Of a stretch of DNA of 64,000 nt, positions 24,797 to 32,548 are shown one piece after another. The stretch comes from Anaeromassilibacillus sp. An200 (lineage in GTDB: Bacteria; Bacillota; Clostridia; Oscillospirales; Acutalibacteraceae). The stretch lies in the NCBI RefSeq assembly GCF_002160025.1, contig NZ_NFJU01000024.1, forward strand, positions 1 to 64,000, read 5' to 3'. The notes below the pieces were generated by a model. It was not told where the DNA came from and made no database searches. It saw only the letters and a list, made by a program, of their open reading frames with translations. Within the stretch, counting starts at the first letter, position 1; the number at the start of each line of letters is the position of its first letter. The position numbers and the translations under genes are program-made.

Positions 24797-26266
24797 ATGT
24801 CTCCCGAACCTGAGGGGTCCATGCTGCCGCCATTATTCCGCCTGCTCAGCGCCGCGCCTGACGCGGCTGCCGCTCCCGCCGCTTCCGATACCGCGGGAGG
24901 GGGCGTGCCGTCGCTCGTGCTTCTGCTGGTGCTGATCCTGATCAACGGCTTTTTCGCTGCGGCGGAGATCGCCGTGATCACGCTCAACGACAACAAGATC
25001 AAGAAAATGGCGGAGGACGGCAACAAAAAAGCCGCCCGCATCCTGCGCCTGACCGAAAACTCCAGCCGCTTTCTGTCCACCATCCAGATTGGCGTGACGC
25101 TGGCCGGCTTCCTGTCCTCGGCCTCCGCGGCGCAGAGTTTTGCCCCGCAGCTGACGGCGGCCATCCTTTCGGCCGCGCCGAATCTGTCCCACAGCGTGGT
25201 GGACGGAGTTTCCACCTTTTTGATCACTTTGCTGCTTTCCTATTTCTCACTGGTGCTCGGCGAGCTGGTCCCGAAGAAGATTGCCATGCAGAAGGCGGAG
25301 GCGCTGGCCTTCCGCTTTGTCGGCATCCTTCAGGCGATCGCCGTGGTGTTCCGTCCGTTCATTGCCCTGCTGAGCGTTTCGACCAACTTTGTTATGCGCC
25401 TGCTGGGCCTGAATCCGAACGATGGCGAGCAGACCGTCACGGAGGAGGAAATCCTCATGATGGTGGACGCCGGAGAGGAGAAGGGCGTCATCGGCGAGAA
25501 CGCCAAGGACATGATCTCAAACATTTTCGACTTCAGCGACACCACCGTTGTGGAGGTCATGACGCACCGCACGGATATTCATGCCGTGGAGGACACCAGC
25601 TCCGTGCAGGACGTGGTGCATCTTTCCATGAAAGAAGGCTGCTCGCGCATCCCGGTGTACCATGAGGATCTCGATACGGTTGTGGGTATCCTGTATGTCA
25701 AGGATCTGCTCCGCTTTGTCGTCCCGGAGGCTTCGCCGAATGTGCTGATCACACAGCTCATGCGCCCCGCGTATTTCATTCCCGAGGGCAAAAAGTGCAG
25801 CGATCTCTTTAAGGAGATGACCGAGCGCAAGGTGCAGATCGCCATCATCGTGGACGAGTATGGCGGCACCGAGGGCCTGATCACCATGGAGGATCTGCTC
25901 GAGTCCATCGTGGGCAATATTCAGGACGAATATGACCACGAGGAGGAGGAGATCCGCAAGCTGGCGGAGAATAAGTTTACCGTGGACGGCGTAACGCCCA
26001 TCGACGAGATCGAGGATCTGGTCGGCGTGGAGCTGCCGGAAACGGAGTATGATACCATTGCGGGCCTGATGATGGAGCGCCTTGGGCGCGTGCCGTCCCC
26101 CGACGAGCATCCCAGCGTGACCATCCCGCCGCTGACGCTGACCGTCGGCGCCGTGTCCGATCGCCGCATTACGAAAATTTTGATTGAGAAAAAAGTGCCC
26201 GTTCCCCAGCCCGAGGAGGAGAATCGGAAGGACGATTCCCGCGGACGCAAAGGGAAAAGGGATTAA
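24797..26266 (+). CDS. HlyC/CorC (CNNM)-family membrane protein
   Basis: A 489-residue membrane protein. Residues about 30-200 are a DUF21/CNNM membrane domain (LILINGFFAAAEIAVITLNDNKIKKM, later LGELVPKKIAMQKAE); residues about 215-350 are a CBS pair (VMTHRTDIHAVEDTSSVQDVV; LITQLMRPAYFIPEGKKCSDLF; IVDEYGGTEGLITMEDLLE); residues about 370-455 are a CorC_HlyC domain. Members act in Mg2+ or other divalent cation export or homeostasis, with nucleotide binding at the CBS pair. The long Pro/Ala-rich N-terminus and the charged tail (ENRKDDSRGRKGKRD) are variable in the family. Start follows GAAAGGGG. Confidence 0.93.
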   Translation: MSPEPEGSMLPPLFRLLSAAPDAAAAPAASDTAGGGVPSLVLLLVLILINGFFAAAEIAVITLNDNKIKKMAEDGNKKAARILRLTENSSRFLSTIQIGVTLAGFLSSASAAQSFAPQLTAAILSAAPNLSHSVVDGVSTFLITLLLSYFSLVLGELVPKKIAMQKAEALAFRFVGILQAIAVVFRPFIALLSVSTNFVMRLLGLNPNDGEQTVTEEEILMMVDAGEEKGVIGENAKDMISNIFDFSDTTVVEVMTHRTDIHAVEDTSSVQDVVHLSMKEGCSRIPVYHEDLDTVVGILYVKDLLRFVVPEASPNVLITQLMRPAYFIPEGKKCSDLFKEMTERKVQIAIIVDEYGGTEGLITMEDLLESIVGNIQDEYDHEEEEIRKLAENKFTVDGVTPIDEIEDLVGVELPETEYDTIAGLMMERLGRVPSPDEHPSVTIPPLTLTVGAVSDRRITKILIEKKVPVPQPEEENRKDDSRGRKGKRD

Positions 26267-26388
26267 AAAACAGCGAGAAACCGCCGTGTTTTGCTGCGCG
26301 GCTGAGTTTTCCGCTTTTTTCGTGGCTTTTGGATCGATTTGTGCGGGATTTCCCTTGCTTTTCCTTCCTCTTTATAGTATCGTAATAA

Positions 26389-26450
26389 GGTTCCCCCGAA
26401 TGGGGGAGCGGTCAGTCGCAAACTCCTGACCTTAAAGAAAACTACGGAGG
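26389..26450 (+). ncRNA. preQ1 riboswitch candidate in front of queT
   Basis: The leader opens with GGUUC (26389-26393) and has a hairpin CCCCC-GAAU-GGGGG (26393-26406), a second stem GGUCAG (26410-26415) with CUGACC (26426-26431), and the tail AAAGAAAACUACGGAGG, whose GGAGG is the queT ribosome site. A GGUUC helix start and an A-rich AAAACUA tail that folds back over the Shine-Dalgarno are features of preQ1 aptamers; the extra stem points to class III, first seen in Ruminococcaceae, rather than class I. PreQ1 binding would hide the ribosome site. Class is inference. Confidence 0.6.
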
Positions 26451-26457
26451 AATGAAA

Positions 26458-26997
26458 ATGAAAGCAAACACATCGACCAACATCCGATTCCTCGTGCAGG
26501 GAGCCATGATTGCCGCCCTGTACACCGCCCTGACCCTTGTGGCCGTCATGCTGAACTGGGCCTTCGGCCCCGTGCAGTTCCGCTTTTCCGAAGCGATGAC
26601 GATCCTGCCCGTCTTTACGCCCGCCGCGATCCCCGGCCTTGCCGTGGGCTGTTTTTTGAGCAACCTTTGGAGCAGCATGGGTGTGATGGATATGATTTTC
26701 GGCACGCTTGCCACGGTTCTCGCGGCCATTGCGACGCGCGCCGTGCGCCATGTCCGCGTTAAGGGAATCCCGGTGCTGGCCCCCTTGCCGCCCGTCCTCT
26801 TCAACGCCCTGATTGTGGGTCTTGAGATTACGATAGTTTCCCCTGAAGGCTTTTTGTGGCCCGCTTTCCTGGCCAACGCCCTTTCCGTCGGGCTGGGTGA
26901 GCTCGCTGCTTGTTATATTCTCGGCCTGCCGCTCGCTATCCTTCTGGACAAGCTGGAGGCAGAAAAACGTCTTTTCTCCCTGCACGCCGCCCGCTGA
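26458..26997 (+). CDS. queT: QueT, queuosine-precursor ECF transporter S component
   Basis: A 179-residue membrane protein. ATG at 26458 is chosen because GGAGG (26446-26450) is 7 bases away; the ATG at 26452 is too close. It has 5-6 membrane helices with the family features TNIRFLVQGAMIAALYTALT, QFRFSEAMTILPVFTPAAIPGLAVGC and NLWSS. It binds a queuosine precursor (preQ0/preQ1) and works with the shared ECF EcfAA'T module, which is not in the window. The riboswitch-like leader supports this substrate. Confidence 0.93.
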   Translation: MKANTSTNIRFLVQGAMIAALYTALTLVAVMLNWAFGPVQFRFSEAMTILPVFTPAAIPGLAVGCFLSNLWSSMGVMDMIFGTLATVLAAIATRAVRHVRVKGIPVLAPLPPVLFNALIVGLEITIVSPEGFLWPAFLANALSVGLGELAACYILGLPLAILLDKLEAEKRLFSLHAAR

Positions 26998-27051
26998 CGC
27001 GCGGGATGCCCGGGCGCGGAGATTCAGAAGAAAGAACTGGTGTTACATGCT

Positions 27052-28437
27052 ATGATAGGTTTAGGCAGTCTGTTGAAAAAAGTCAAAGCCATCGCCCCCG
27101 TGCGGCTGATTGTGAGCAGCTTTGTGCTCATCATCCTTGTGGGGACGATCCTTCTCATGCTTCCTGTTTCCGCCCGGAATGGGCATCCCACCGCGATTGT
27201 AGACGCATTCTTCACGGCTGTTTCCGCCACCTGTGTCACAGGGCTTGTCGTATTTGACACCTGGACGCACTGGAGCGAATTCGGCCAGGCGGTGATTCTC
27301 CTGCTGATCCAGGTCGGCGGGCTCGGGGTGATCACGATCACCACCGGCTTTACCATCCTGGTGCGCCGCAGGCTGGGCCTGCGCGACATGCAGATCGCCA
27401 TGGAGAATACCTCGGGGAACACGGTGAATATTTATCACCTGGTGCGGACGATCCTCGCTTTTACGCTGTCGTGTGAGTTTGCCGGCGCGCTTTTGCTGAG
27501 CATCCGCTTTGTCCCCCAGTTTGGCCCATACGGCGTTTGGATTGCCGTCTTTGAGGCGGTTTCCGCTTACTGCAACGCGGGCTTTGATATCCTTGGCTTC
27601 CGCTGGAGGGATGGAAGCCTCATCGGCTATACCGGCGATCCGCTGGTGAGCTGCGTGATTGCCGCTCTCATTATCACCGGCGGACTTGGCTTTATCGTCA
27701 TCACGGATCTCTTCAACGCCAAAATCAAACCGTGTGTGCAGAAGAAAAAACCGGGGCACCTCTCCCTGCACAGTACCATTGTTCTGCTGATGACCGCTGT
27801 TTTGCTGGTTCTCGGCACAGTGCTGTTCCTGGTGATGGAGTATACAAACACGCTTGACGGTTTGAATTTCCTGGAAAAGCTCAATGCGTCGTTCTTCCAG
27901 TCCGCCAGCATGCGCACAGCGGGCTTTGCGTCGGTCAACATCGGGGCCGAGCATGATATCACGAAAATCCTGACGATCATCTTTATGTTTATCGGCGCGT
28001 CTCCGGCCTCGACCGGCGGCGGTATCAAGACGACCACCTTTGTCGTCCTGGCTGCGACGGTGATCAGCGTGATTCGCGGCCATGAAGATACCATCATCCT
28101 CAAGCGCCGTATTGATAAGAGCGTGGTGTACCGTTCGCTCGCGATTGTCACGGTCGCGATGCTGATTGTTGTGGTGAGTGCCGGAGTCATCCTTCTCACA
28201 AACAATGAACGGATCGGTGCGATTGATGCGCTCTTTGAGGCGGTTTCCGCGTTCGGCACAGTGGGACTGACCACGGGCATCACCCAGATCCTCAGCCCGG
28301 CGTCGAAGCTTTTCCTTTGCCTGACTATGTTTATCGGCCGCGTCGGCCCTGTCTCGCTTGGCCTTGCCATTGTGGGCAAGAAAGGGCGCAACAAGGCGAT
28401 AGCTGTCCGTCCGGAAGGGAAAATTATTGTCGGCTGA
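27052..28437 (+). CDS. ktrB: KtrB/TrkH-type potassium transporter, membrane subunit
   Basis: A 461-residue channel-like K+ uptake subunit with four pore loops, each with the filter glycine: SATCVTGLVVFD, SAYCNAGFDI, SASMRTAGFASV and SAFGTVGLTTG. A charged C-terminus ends KKGRNKAIAVRPEGK. ATG at 27052 is preferred; a GTG at 27040 is an alternative, and the ribosome site is weak (AAGAAAG). KtrB normally works with the cytosolic RCK subunit KtrA, which is not adjacent here and must be elsewhere. Confidence 0.93.
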   Translation: MIGLGSLLKKVKAIAPVRLIVSSFVLIILVGTILLMLPVSARNGHPTAIVDAFFTAVSATCVTGLVVFDTWTHWSEFGQAVILLLIQVGGLGVITITTGFTILVRRRLGLRDMQIAMENTSGNTVNIYHLVRTILAFTLSCEFAGALLLSIRFVPQFGPYGVWIAVFEAVSAYCNAGFDILGFRWRDGSLIGYTGDPLVSCVIAALIITGGLGFIVITDLFNAKIKPCVQKKKPGHLSLHSTIVLLMTAVLLVLGTVLFLVMEYTNTLDGLNFLEKLNASFFQSASMRTAGFASVNIGAEHDITKILTIIFMFIGASPASTGGGIKTTTFVVLAATVISVIRGHEDTIILKRRIDKSVVYRSLAIVTVAMLIVVVSAGVILLTNNERIGAIDALFEAVSAFGTVGLTTGITQILSPASKLFLCLTMFIGRVGPVSLGLAIVGKKGRNKAIAVRPEGKIIVG

Positions 28438-28535
28438 CAGGCCGAACCAGGATACATGTTCAGGATTCCTCTCAGCTGAAAATCACAGCGCACCTGCCGT
28501 GCTGCTCCGTGAAAACAACGCGGGACACATGACAA

Positions 28536-28577
28536 GGCCCTCTTGCGACGTGAGATCGCAAGAGGGCCGATTTCTTT
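28536..28577 (+). terminator. terminator of ktrB
   Basis: GGCCCTCTTGCGA (28536-28548) pairs with TCGCAAGAGGGCC (28556-28568), followed by GATTTCTTTTT. Confidence 0.9.
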
Positions 28578-28588
28578 TTCCGTGCCGG

Positions 28589-28672
28589 GCGGCAGGCTTG
28601 CCTGCCGCTTGCGCGTTATGCATGCAGACTCAGTCTGCCGCTTGCGCGTCATGTGTGCAGGCTCAGCCTGCT
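28589..28672. repeat. 33-bp tandem repeat with palindromic cores
   Basis: Two adjacent 33-base units start at 28602 and 28635 (CTGCCGCTTGCGCGT..., 29 of 33 bases shared by eye), with partial copies on both sides. Each unit boundary is a palindrome: GCAGGC-TT-GCCTGC, GCAGACTCAGTCTGC, GCAGGCTCAGCCTGC. The last partial copy overlaps the final codons of the aminotransferase gene. Confidence 0.7.
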
Positions 28673-29818
28673 TAAAGCAGTTTGGAGGACGGAACGGGGG
28701 CAGCCGATGTTCACACGGACAAAGCCCTCGCCGCCGGGGCCGAACATTTCGCCCTCGTTCACCCACAGCCGGGCGCGCTCCGAGAAGAATTTCCCAAGCT
28801 CTTCCTGAGAGAGTCCCAGTCCCCGGCAGTCAATCCAGAGAAGATAAGTCCCTTCCGGCTCCACCAAACGCAGCTGCGGCAGATGATCGCGCAGGAAGGA
28901 GCGAACCAGCGAGACATTTTCCGCCAGATAGGGGATCAGCTCATCAAGCCATGACGCGCCGCCGCGATAGGCCGCCATGCACGCGGTCAGTCCGGCGAGG
29001 TTCGGCTGGTCGTAGTGGAGCCGTCCCATGAAATTCCGCATTTTTTCCCGCAGCTTGGGGTTTGGGATAAACAGGTTCGACGTTTGCAGTCCGGCCAGAT
29101 TAAAGGTTTTGCTTGGCGCGGTGCAGACAATGCAGTTTTGCTCCGCTTCCTTGGAAAGCGACGCAAATACGGTGTGCTTGTGTCCCGGGAAGGTGAAGTC
29201 GGCGTGGATTTCGTCGGAGATCACCACAACCCCGTGGCGCAGGCAGATGTCGTTCACCGTTTCCAGCTCCTCCTGCGTCCACACGCGCCCCACGGGATTG
29301 TGAGGGCTGCACAGCAGGAAGATTTTCACGTGATTTTCCACGATCCGGCGCTCCATCTCCTCGGGAGATTCCATGCAGTACCGGCCATTTTCCTCATGCA
29401 GAGGGCTGTTGACCAGGCGGCGGCCCGTGTTCTGCAAGGAGCCTGCGAACGGCGGGTAAACCGGCTGCTGGATCAGCACCGCGTCACCTTCCTGCGTCAG
29501 GGCCTGGATGGCGGCGGAAAATCCATATACTACGCCCGGCGTACAGACGAGCCATTCCTGTTTCGGCTCCCAGCCAAAGCGCGACGCAAACCAATTTCGC
29601 ACGGCCTCAAAATATTCGTCCCCCGTGAAGCTATAGCCGAAAATTCCGTGATCGGCCAGATGGTGCAGGGCCTCGCGCACGCTGTCCGGCGCACGGAAAT
29701 CCATGTCCGCCACCCAGAGCGGAATGGTGTCCTCCGGGCGGCCCGAGCGGGCGATCCCATCGTATTTTTCACACATGGTGTGATGCCTGTCGATAATTTC
29801 ATCAAAACGGCTTTCCAT
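28649..29818 (-). CDS. MalY/PatB-type aminotransferase (probable cystathionine beta-lyase)
   Basis: A 389-residue PLP enzyme of fold type I. N-terminal DTIPLWVADMDFRAPDSV is the MalY/PatB signature; SDEIHADFTFPGHKH carries the cofactor Asp; the Schiff-base Lys is in TAPSKTFNLAGLQ at about residue 238; the phosphate Arg pattern is in GFVRVNIGCPRS. Members cleave C-S bonds of cystathionine or cysteine conjugates. Start at 29818 follows GGAGGAAGGA. The last eight residues (SRLSLHT region) are encoded by the tandem repeat at 28589-28672, so the C-terminus differs from the usual family end. Monocistronic. Confidence 0.92.
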   Translation of the reverse strand: MESRFDEIIDRHHTMCEKYDGIARSGRPEDTIPLWVADMDFRAPDSVREALHHLADHGIFGYSFTGDEYFEAVRNWFASRFGWEPKQEWLVCTPGVVYGFSAAIQALTQEGDAVLIQQPVYPPFAGSLQNTGRRLVNSPLHEENGRYCMESPEEMERRIVENHVKIFLLCSPHNPVGRVWTQEELETVNDICLRHGVVVISDEIHADFTFPGHKHTVFASLSKEAEQNCIVCTAPSKTFNLAGLQTSNLFIPNPKLREKMRNFMGRLHYDQPNLAGLTACMAAYRGGASWLDELIPYLAENVSLVRSFLRDHLPQLRLVEPEGTYLLWIDCRGLGLSQEELGKFFSERARLWVNEGEMFGPGGEGFVRVNIGCPRSVLQTALSRLSLHT

Positions 29819-29898
29819 ATCGATTGTCCTTCCTCCATCCTGATTTTCCCGGGCGCGGCGTTCCCGGAATTTTCCATCTGCCGCTGTTCTCTGAGGGT

Positions 29899-29927
29899 AT
29901 GGTAATCCTCCGCGCAAAAAAAGTCAA
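29899..29927 (-). promoter_or_regulatory. promoter of the MalY/PatB gene
   Basis: TTGACT (29922-29927), 17 bases, TACCAT (29899-29904). Confidence 0.6.
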
Positions 29928-29953
29928 GCCGGGGTGGATTTCAAAAATTCCGG

Positions 29954-29983
29954 TAGACTCCCGGCGCTGTTTTGCGCTATAAT
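29954..29983 (+). promoter_or_regulatory. promoter of the TtcA-like gene
   Basis: TAGACT (29954-29959), 18 bases, TATAAT (29978-29983). Transcription would begin near 29,990. Confidence 0.6.
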
Positions 29984-30009
29984 AAACAGGAAAGCAGCCG
30001 GAGCAAAGA

Positions 30010-30058
30010 TGCGCGGCATGGGTTCGGACCTTTTCTTGTTCCGGAGCCATGCCGCGCA
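30010..30058 (+). other. long leader hairpin before the TtcA-like gene
   Basis: TGCGCGGCATGG (30010-30021) pairs perfectly with CCATGCCGCGCA (30047-30058), and most inner bases also pair, leaving a TTTTCTT loop. There is no T run after it, so it is not a terminator. It begins about 20 bases after the predicted transcription start. Confidence 0.6.
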
Positions 30059-30111
30059 AAGCGTTTGCCAAGGTGCGGCCGGCGGTCATGAAAGGGGAGC
30101 GGAACATCCAT

Positions 30112-31149
30112 ATGCAGGAAAGACAGGGAGATCAGCGGCGGCGCGCGGAGCTGAGCATCCAGAAAAAATACAGAAAGCCCATCTGGAACAAATTTGTCGG
30201 GGGCCTGCGCGATTACGGCATGCTGTGCGACGGAGACCGCGTGGCTGTGTGCATCTCCGGCGGCAAGGACTCGATGCTGCTGGCAAAGTGTATGCAGCTG
30301 CTGCAGCGGTTCAGCCCCACACGCTTTGAGCTGGTGAACCTCGTGATGGATCCCGGTTACAGCCCGGAAAACCGCGCGCGCATTGAGGAAAACGCTGCCC
30401 TGCTCGGTCTGCCGGTCACGATTGTGGAAAACCGGCTGTTTGAGGCGGCGGCTTCGGCGGAGAAATCGCCGTGCTATCTCTGCGCCCGGATGCGCCGTGG
30501 CTGCCTGTACAAGCACGCCCGCGCGCTCGGCTGCAACAAAATTGCCCTCGGCCACCATTTTGACGACGTGATCGAGACGGTGCTGATGAGCATGCTGTAC
30601 GGCGCGGAGATGAAAACGATGATGCCGAAGATTCACAGCACGAATTTTCCGGGCATGGAGCTGATCCGTCCGCTTTACCTTGTGCGCGAAGCCGATATCA
30701 TCGCATGGGCGCGGTACAACGATCTCGAATTTCTGCGCTGTGCCTGCCGTCTGACGGAGGGCACGGCAAACGGCACGATGGATTCCAAGCGGCAGGAGAT
30801 GAAGGAGCTGATTCGCGCGCTCGAGCAGACCAACCCGAGCGCCGGGCAGAATATTTTCCACAGCTTCCACAATGTCAACCTGGGAACGCTCGTCGGCTAC
30901 CGGGGCGACGGCGGTGTGCACCCCTTCCTGGAGGAATACGACCGTCCTGGCTCCCCCTACTGGCTCACAGCCCGGACGTGCGATCAGCATGACCCAGACC
31001 TGCGGTCAGCACGGCCCGGACCTGCGGTCAGCACGGCCCGGACCTGCGGTCAGCACGGCCCGCGCGGAAGCGGAGAGGGAATGAGCACCCTGCGCGGCGC
31101 GGGACAGTTCGGACCGGCTCCCGAAGAGCACAGCCAAGACAAAACTTGA
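30112..31149 (+). CDS. TtcA-family PP-loop ATPase (tRNA thiolation-like)
   Basis: A protein of about 345 residues. The ATP pyrophosphatase P-loop is CISGGKDSMLLAK near residue 48; a Cys pair in SPCYLCARMRRGCLY near residue 124 and a further Cys in FLRCACRL near 210 fit the [4Fe-4S]-type TtcA group, which thiolates cytidine 32 of tRNA. GHHFDDVIETVLM is the second conserved block. ATG at 30112 gives MQERQGDQ; ATG at 30088 is an alternative, and the ribosome site is weak for both. From about residue 285 the sequence is not family-like: it is encoded by a 22-bp tandem repeat and low-complexity DNA. It is 110 bases before hydF. Confidence 0.85.
   Translation: MQERQGDQRRRAELSIQKKYRKPIWNKFVGGLRDYGMLCDGDRVAVCISGGKDSMLLAKCMQLLQRFSPTRFELVNLVMDPGYSPENRARIEENAALLGLPVTIVENRLFEAAASAEKSPCYLCARMRRGCLYKHARALGCNKIALGHHFDDVIETVLMSMLYGAEMKTMMPKIHSTNFPGMELIRPLYLVREADIIAWARYNDLEFLRCACRLTEGTANGTMDSKRQEMKELIRALEQTNPSAGQNIFHSFHNVNLGTLVGYRGDGGVHPFLEEYDRPGSPYWLTARTCDQHDPDLRSARPGPAVSTARTCGQHGPRGSGEGMSTLRGAGQFGPAPEEHSQDKT
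30976..31065 (+). repeat. 22-bp tandem repeat, about four copies
   Basis: The unit ACCTGCGGTCAGCACGGCCCGG occurs three times with almost no change from about 30,998, preceded by a degenerate copy at about 30,976. Because 22 is not a multiple of 3, successive copies are read in different frames within the TtcA-like gene, giving an unusual Ala/Pro/Arg/Thr-rich tail. Confidence 0.85.
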
Positions 31150-31259
31150 AAGTTTTGATCAAACTTTTTCAAAAGTTTGCGGGAATTCCAAAAGGGCAGC
31201 GCCCGTTTGGCCGCTTTCCGCAGAAAGCGGAACTCTCCCCCGCGTAAGGAGGAATTGAC
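31150..31259. repeat. intergenic palindromic repeat element
   Basis: CAAACTTTT-TC-AAAAGTTTG (about 31,159-31,180) is followed by CGGGAATTCCAAAAGGGCAGCGCCCGTTTGG and by a CCGCTTTCCGCAGAAAGCGG hairpin (31,211-31,230). It resembles the sequence after the fucose-type operon at 63,011-63,075. It contains no gene and ends at the hydF ribosome site. Confidence 0.55.
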
Positions 31260-32474
31260 ATGTCCCTAACAGAGACGCCGAGAGCCAACCGGCTGCACAT
31301 CGGCATTTTCGGAAAACGCAACAGCGGAAAATCGTCGCTGACAAACGCCCTGACCGGCCAGCAGGCCGCGCTTGTCTCCGACGTGGCAGGTACCACGACC
31401 GACCCCGTCTATAAGGCGATGGAGGTGCACGGGATTGGGCCGTGCGTGTTCATCGACACGGCAGGCTTTGACGATGAGGGCGCGCTCGGCGGCATGCGCG
31501 TGGAGCGCACGCAGGAAGCGGCGAAAAAAACAGACGTGGCTCTCCTGCTCTTTTCCGGGGACGATTTCACGCAGGAGCTGGCATGGCTGGAGCAATTCCA
31601 AGCGAGCAAAACGCCGGTCATCGCTGTTGTAAACAAGGCCGACGAGCAGGACGCGCCCGCACTGGCTGCCCGTGTGCTGGAGGAGAGCAAGCTCACGCCG
31701 ATCGCCGTCAGCGCGAAAACGGGGGAGGGCGTGGAGAGCCTGCGTGCGGCCATCATCCGGGCCATGCCCGCCGACTTTGAGCAGGAAAGCATCACCGGCG
31801 ATTTGTGCGCGGCGGGCGACTTGGTGCTCCTTGTCATGCCGCAGGATATTCAGGCACCGAAGGGCCGCCTGATTCTGCCGCAGGTGCAGATGATCCGCGA
31901 GCTGCTCGACAAGAAATGCCTGGTGTCCTGCTGCACCGGTGACAACCTGGAAGCTTCGCTCGCTTCCCTGGCGCACCCGCCGAAGCTGATCATCACGGAC
32001 AGCCAGCTGTTCCGCACGGTCTATGCCAAAAAGCCGCCGGAAACCCCGCTGACCTCCTTCTCTGTCCTTTTGGCCGCTTACAAGGGTGATATCTCCTATT
32101 TTACCGAGAGCGCAAAGGCTGCCGACCGACTTACGGAACATTCCCGCGTTCTGATTGCGGAGGCGTGCACCCATGCGCCGCTGACGGAGGATATCGGCAG
32201 GGAGAAGATTCCCCGCATGCTCCGCGCACGCGTCGGGCAGGGGCTGACCATCGAATTTGCGCGCGGCACAGATTTTCCCGCCGACCTCACGCCCTACGAT
32301 CTGGTCATCCACTGTGGGGCCTGCATGTTCAACCGCAAATACGTCCTCTCCCGTGTCTCACAGGCAAAGGATCAGGGCGTGCCGATGACGAACTATGGCC
32401 TTTTGATTGCGCATTTCCAGATTGATGCGGAGCCGCGCCCCCGCGCCACTCCCGACGCGCTTCCGACCTGGTAA
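31260..32474 (+). CDS. hydF: [FeFe]-hydrogenase maturation GTPase HydF
   Basis: A 404-residue scaffold GTPase that carries the 2Fe subcluster made by HydE and HydG to the hydrogenase. The Era-like GTPase comprises residues about 10-165 (GKRNSGKSSL, DTAGF, NKAD). The dimer domain follows, and the C-terminal cluster domain has CTHAPLTEDIGREKIP near residue 302 and HCGACMFNRKYV near 355, which carry the three cluster Cys. Start follows TAAGGAGG. HydE, HydG and the hydrogenase are not in the window. Confidence 0.97.
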   Translation: MSLTETPRANRLHIGIFGKRNSGKSSLTNALTGQQAALVSDVAGTTTDPVYKAMEVHGIGPCVFIDTAGFDDEGALGGMRVERTQEAAKKTDVALLLFSGDDFTQELAWLEQFQASKTPVIAVVNKADEQDAPALAARVLEESKLTPIAVSAKTGEGVESLRAAIIRAMPADFEQESITGDLCAAGDLVLLVMPQDIQAPKGRLILPQVQMIRELLDKKCLVSCCTGDNLEASLASLAHPPKLIITDSQLFRTVYAKKPPETPLTSFSVLLAAYKGDISYFTESAKAADRLTEHSRVLIAEACTHAPLTEDIGREKIPRMLRARVGQGLTIEFARGTDFPADLTPYDLVIHCGACMFNRKYVLSRVSQAKDQGVPMTNYGLLIAHFQIDAEPRPRATPDALPTW

Positions 32475-32503
32475 GGCGCGCTGCTTGTATTCCGAAGCAC
32501 ACA

Positions 32504-32539
32504 AAAAGCCCTTCCGCGGTTTCTCGCGGAAGGGCTTTT
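32504..32539. terminator. bidirectional terminator between hydF and gpmI
   Basis: AAAAGCCCTTCCGCG (32504-32518) pairs with CGCGGAAGGGCTTTT (32525-32539); A and T runs flank it so it serves both convergent genes. Confidence 0.92.
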
Positions 32540-32548
32540 CTGTAAAAC

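Noticed and set aside
30976-31065. Possible CRISPR array
   Set aside because: The repeats are directly adjacent with no spacers, and no cas gene is in the window.
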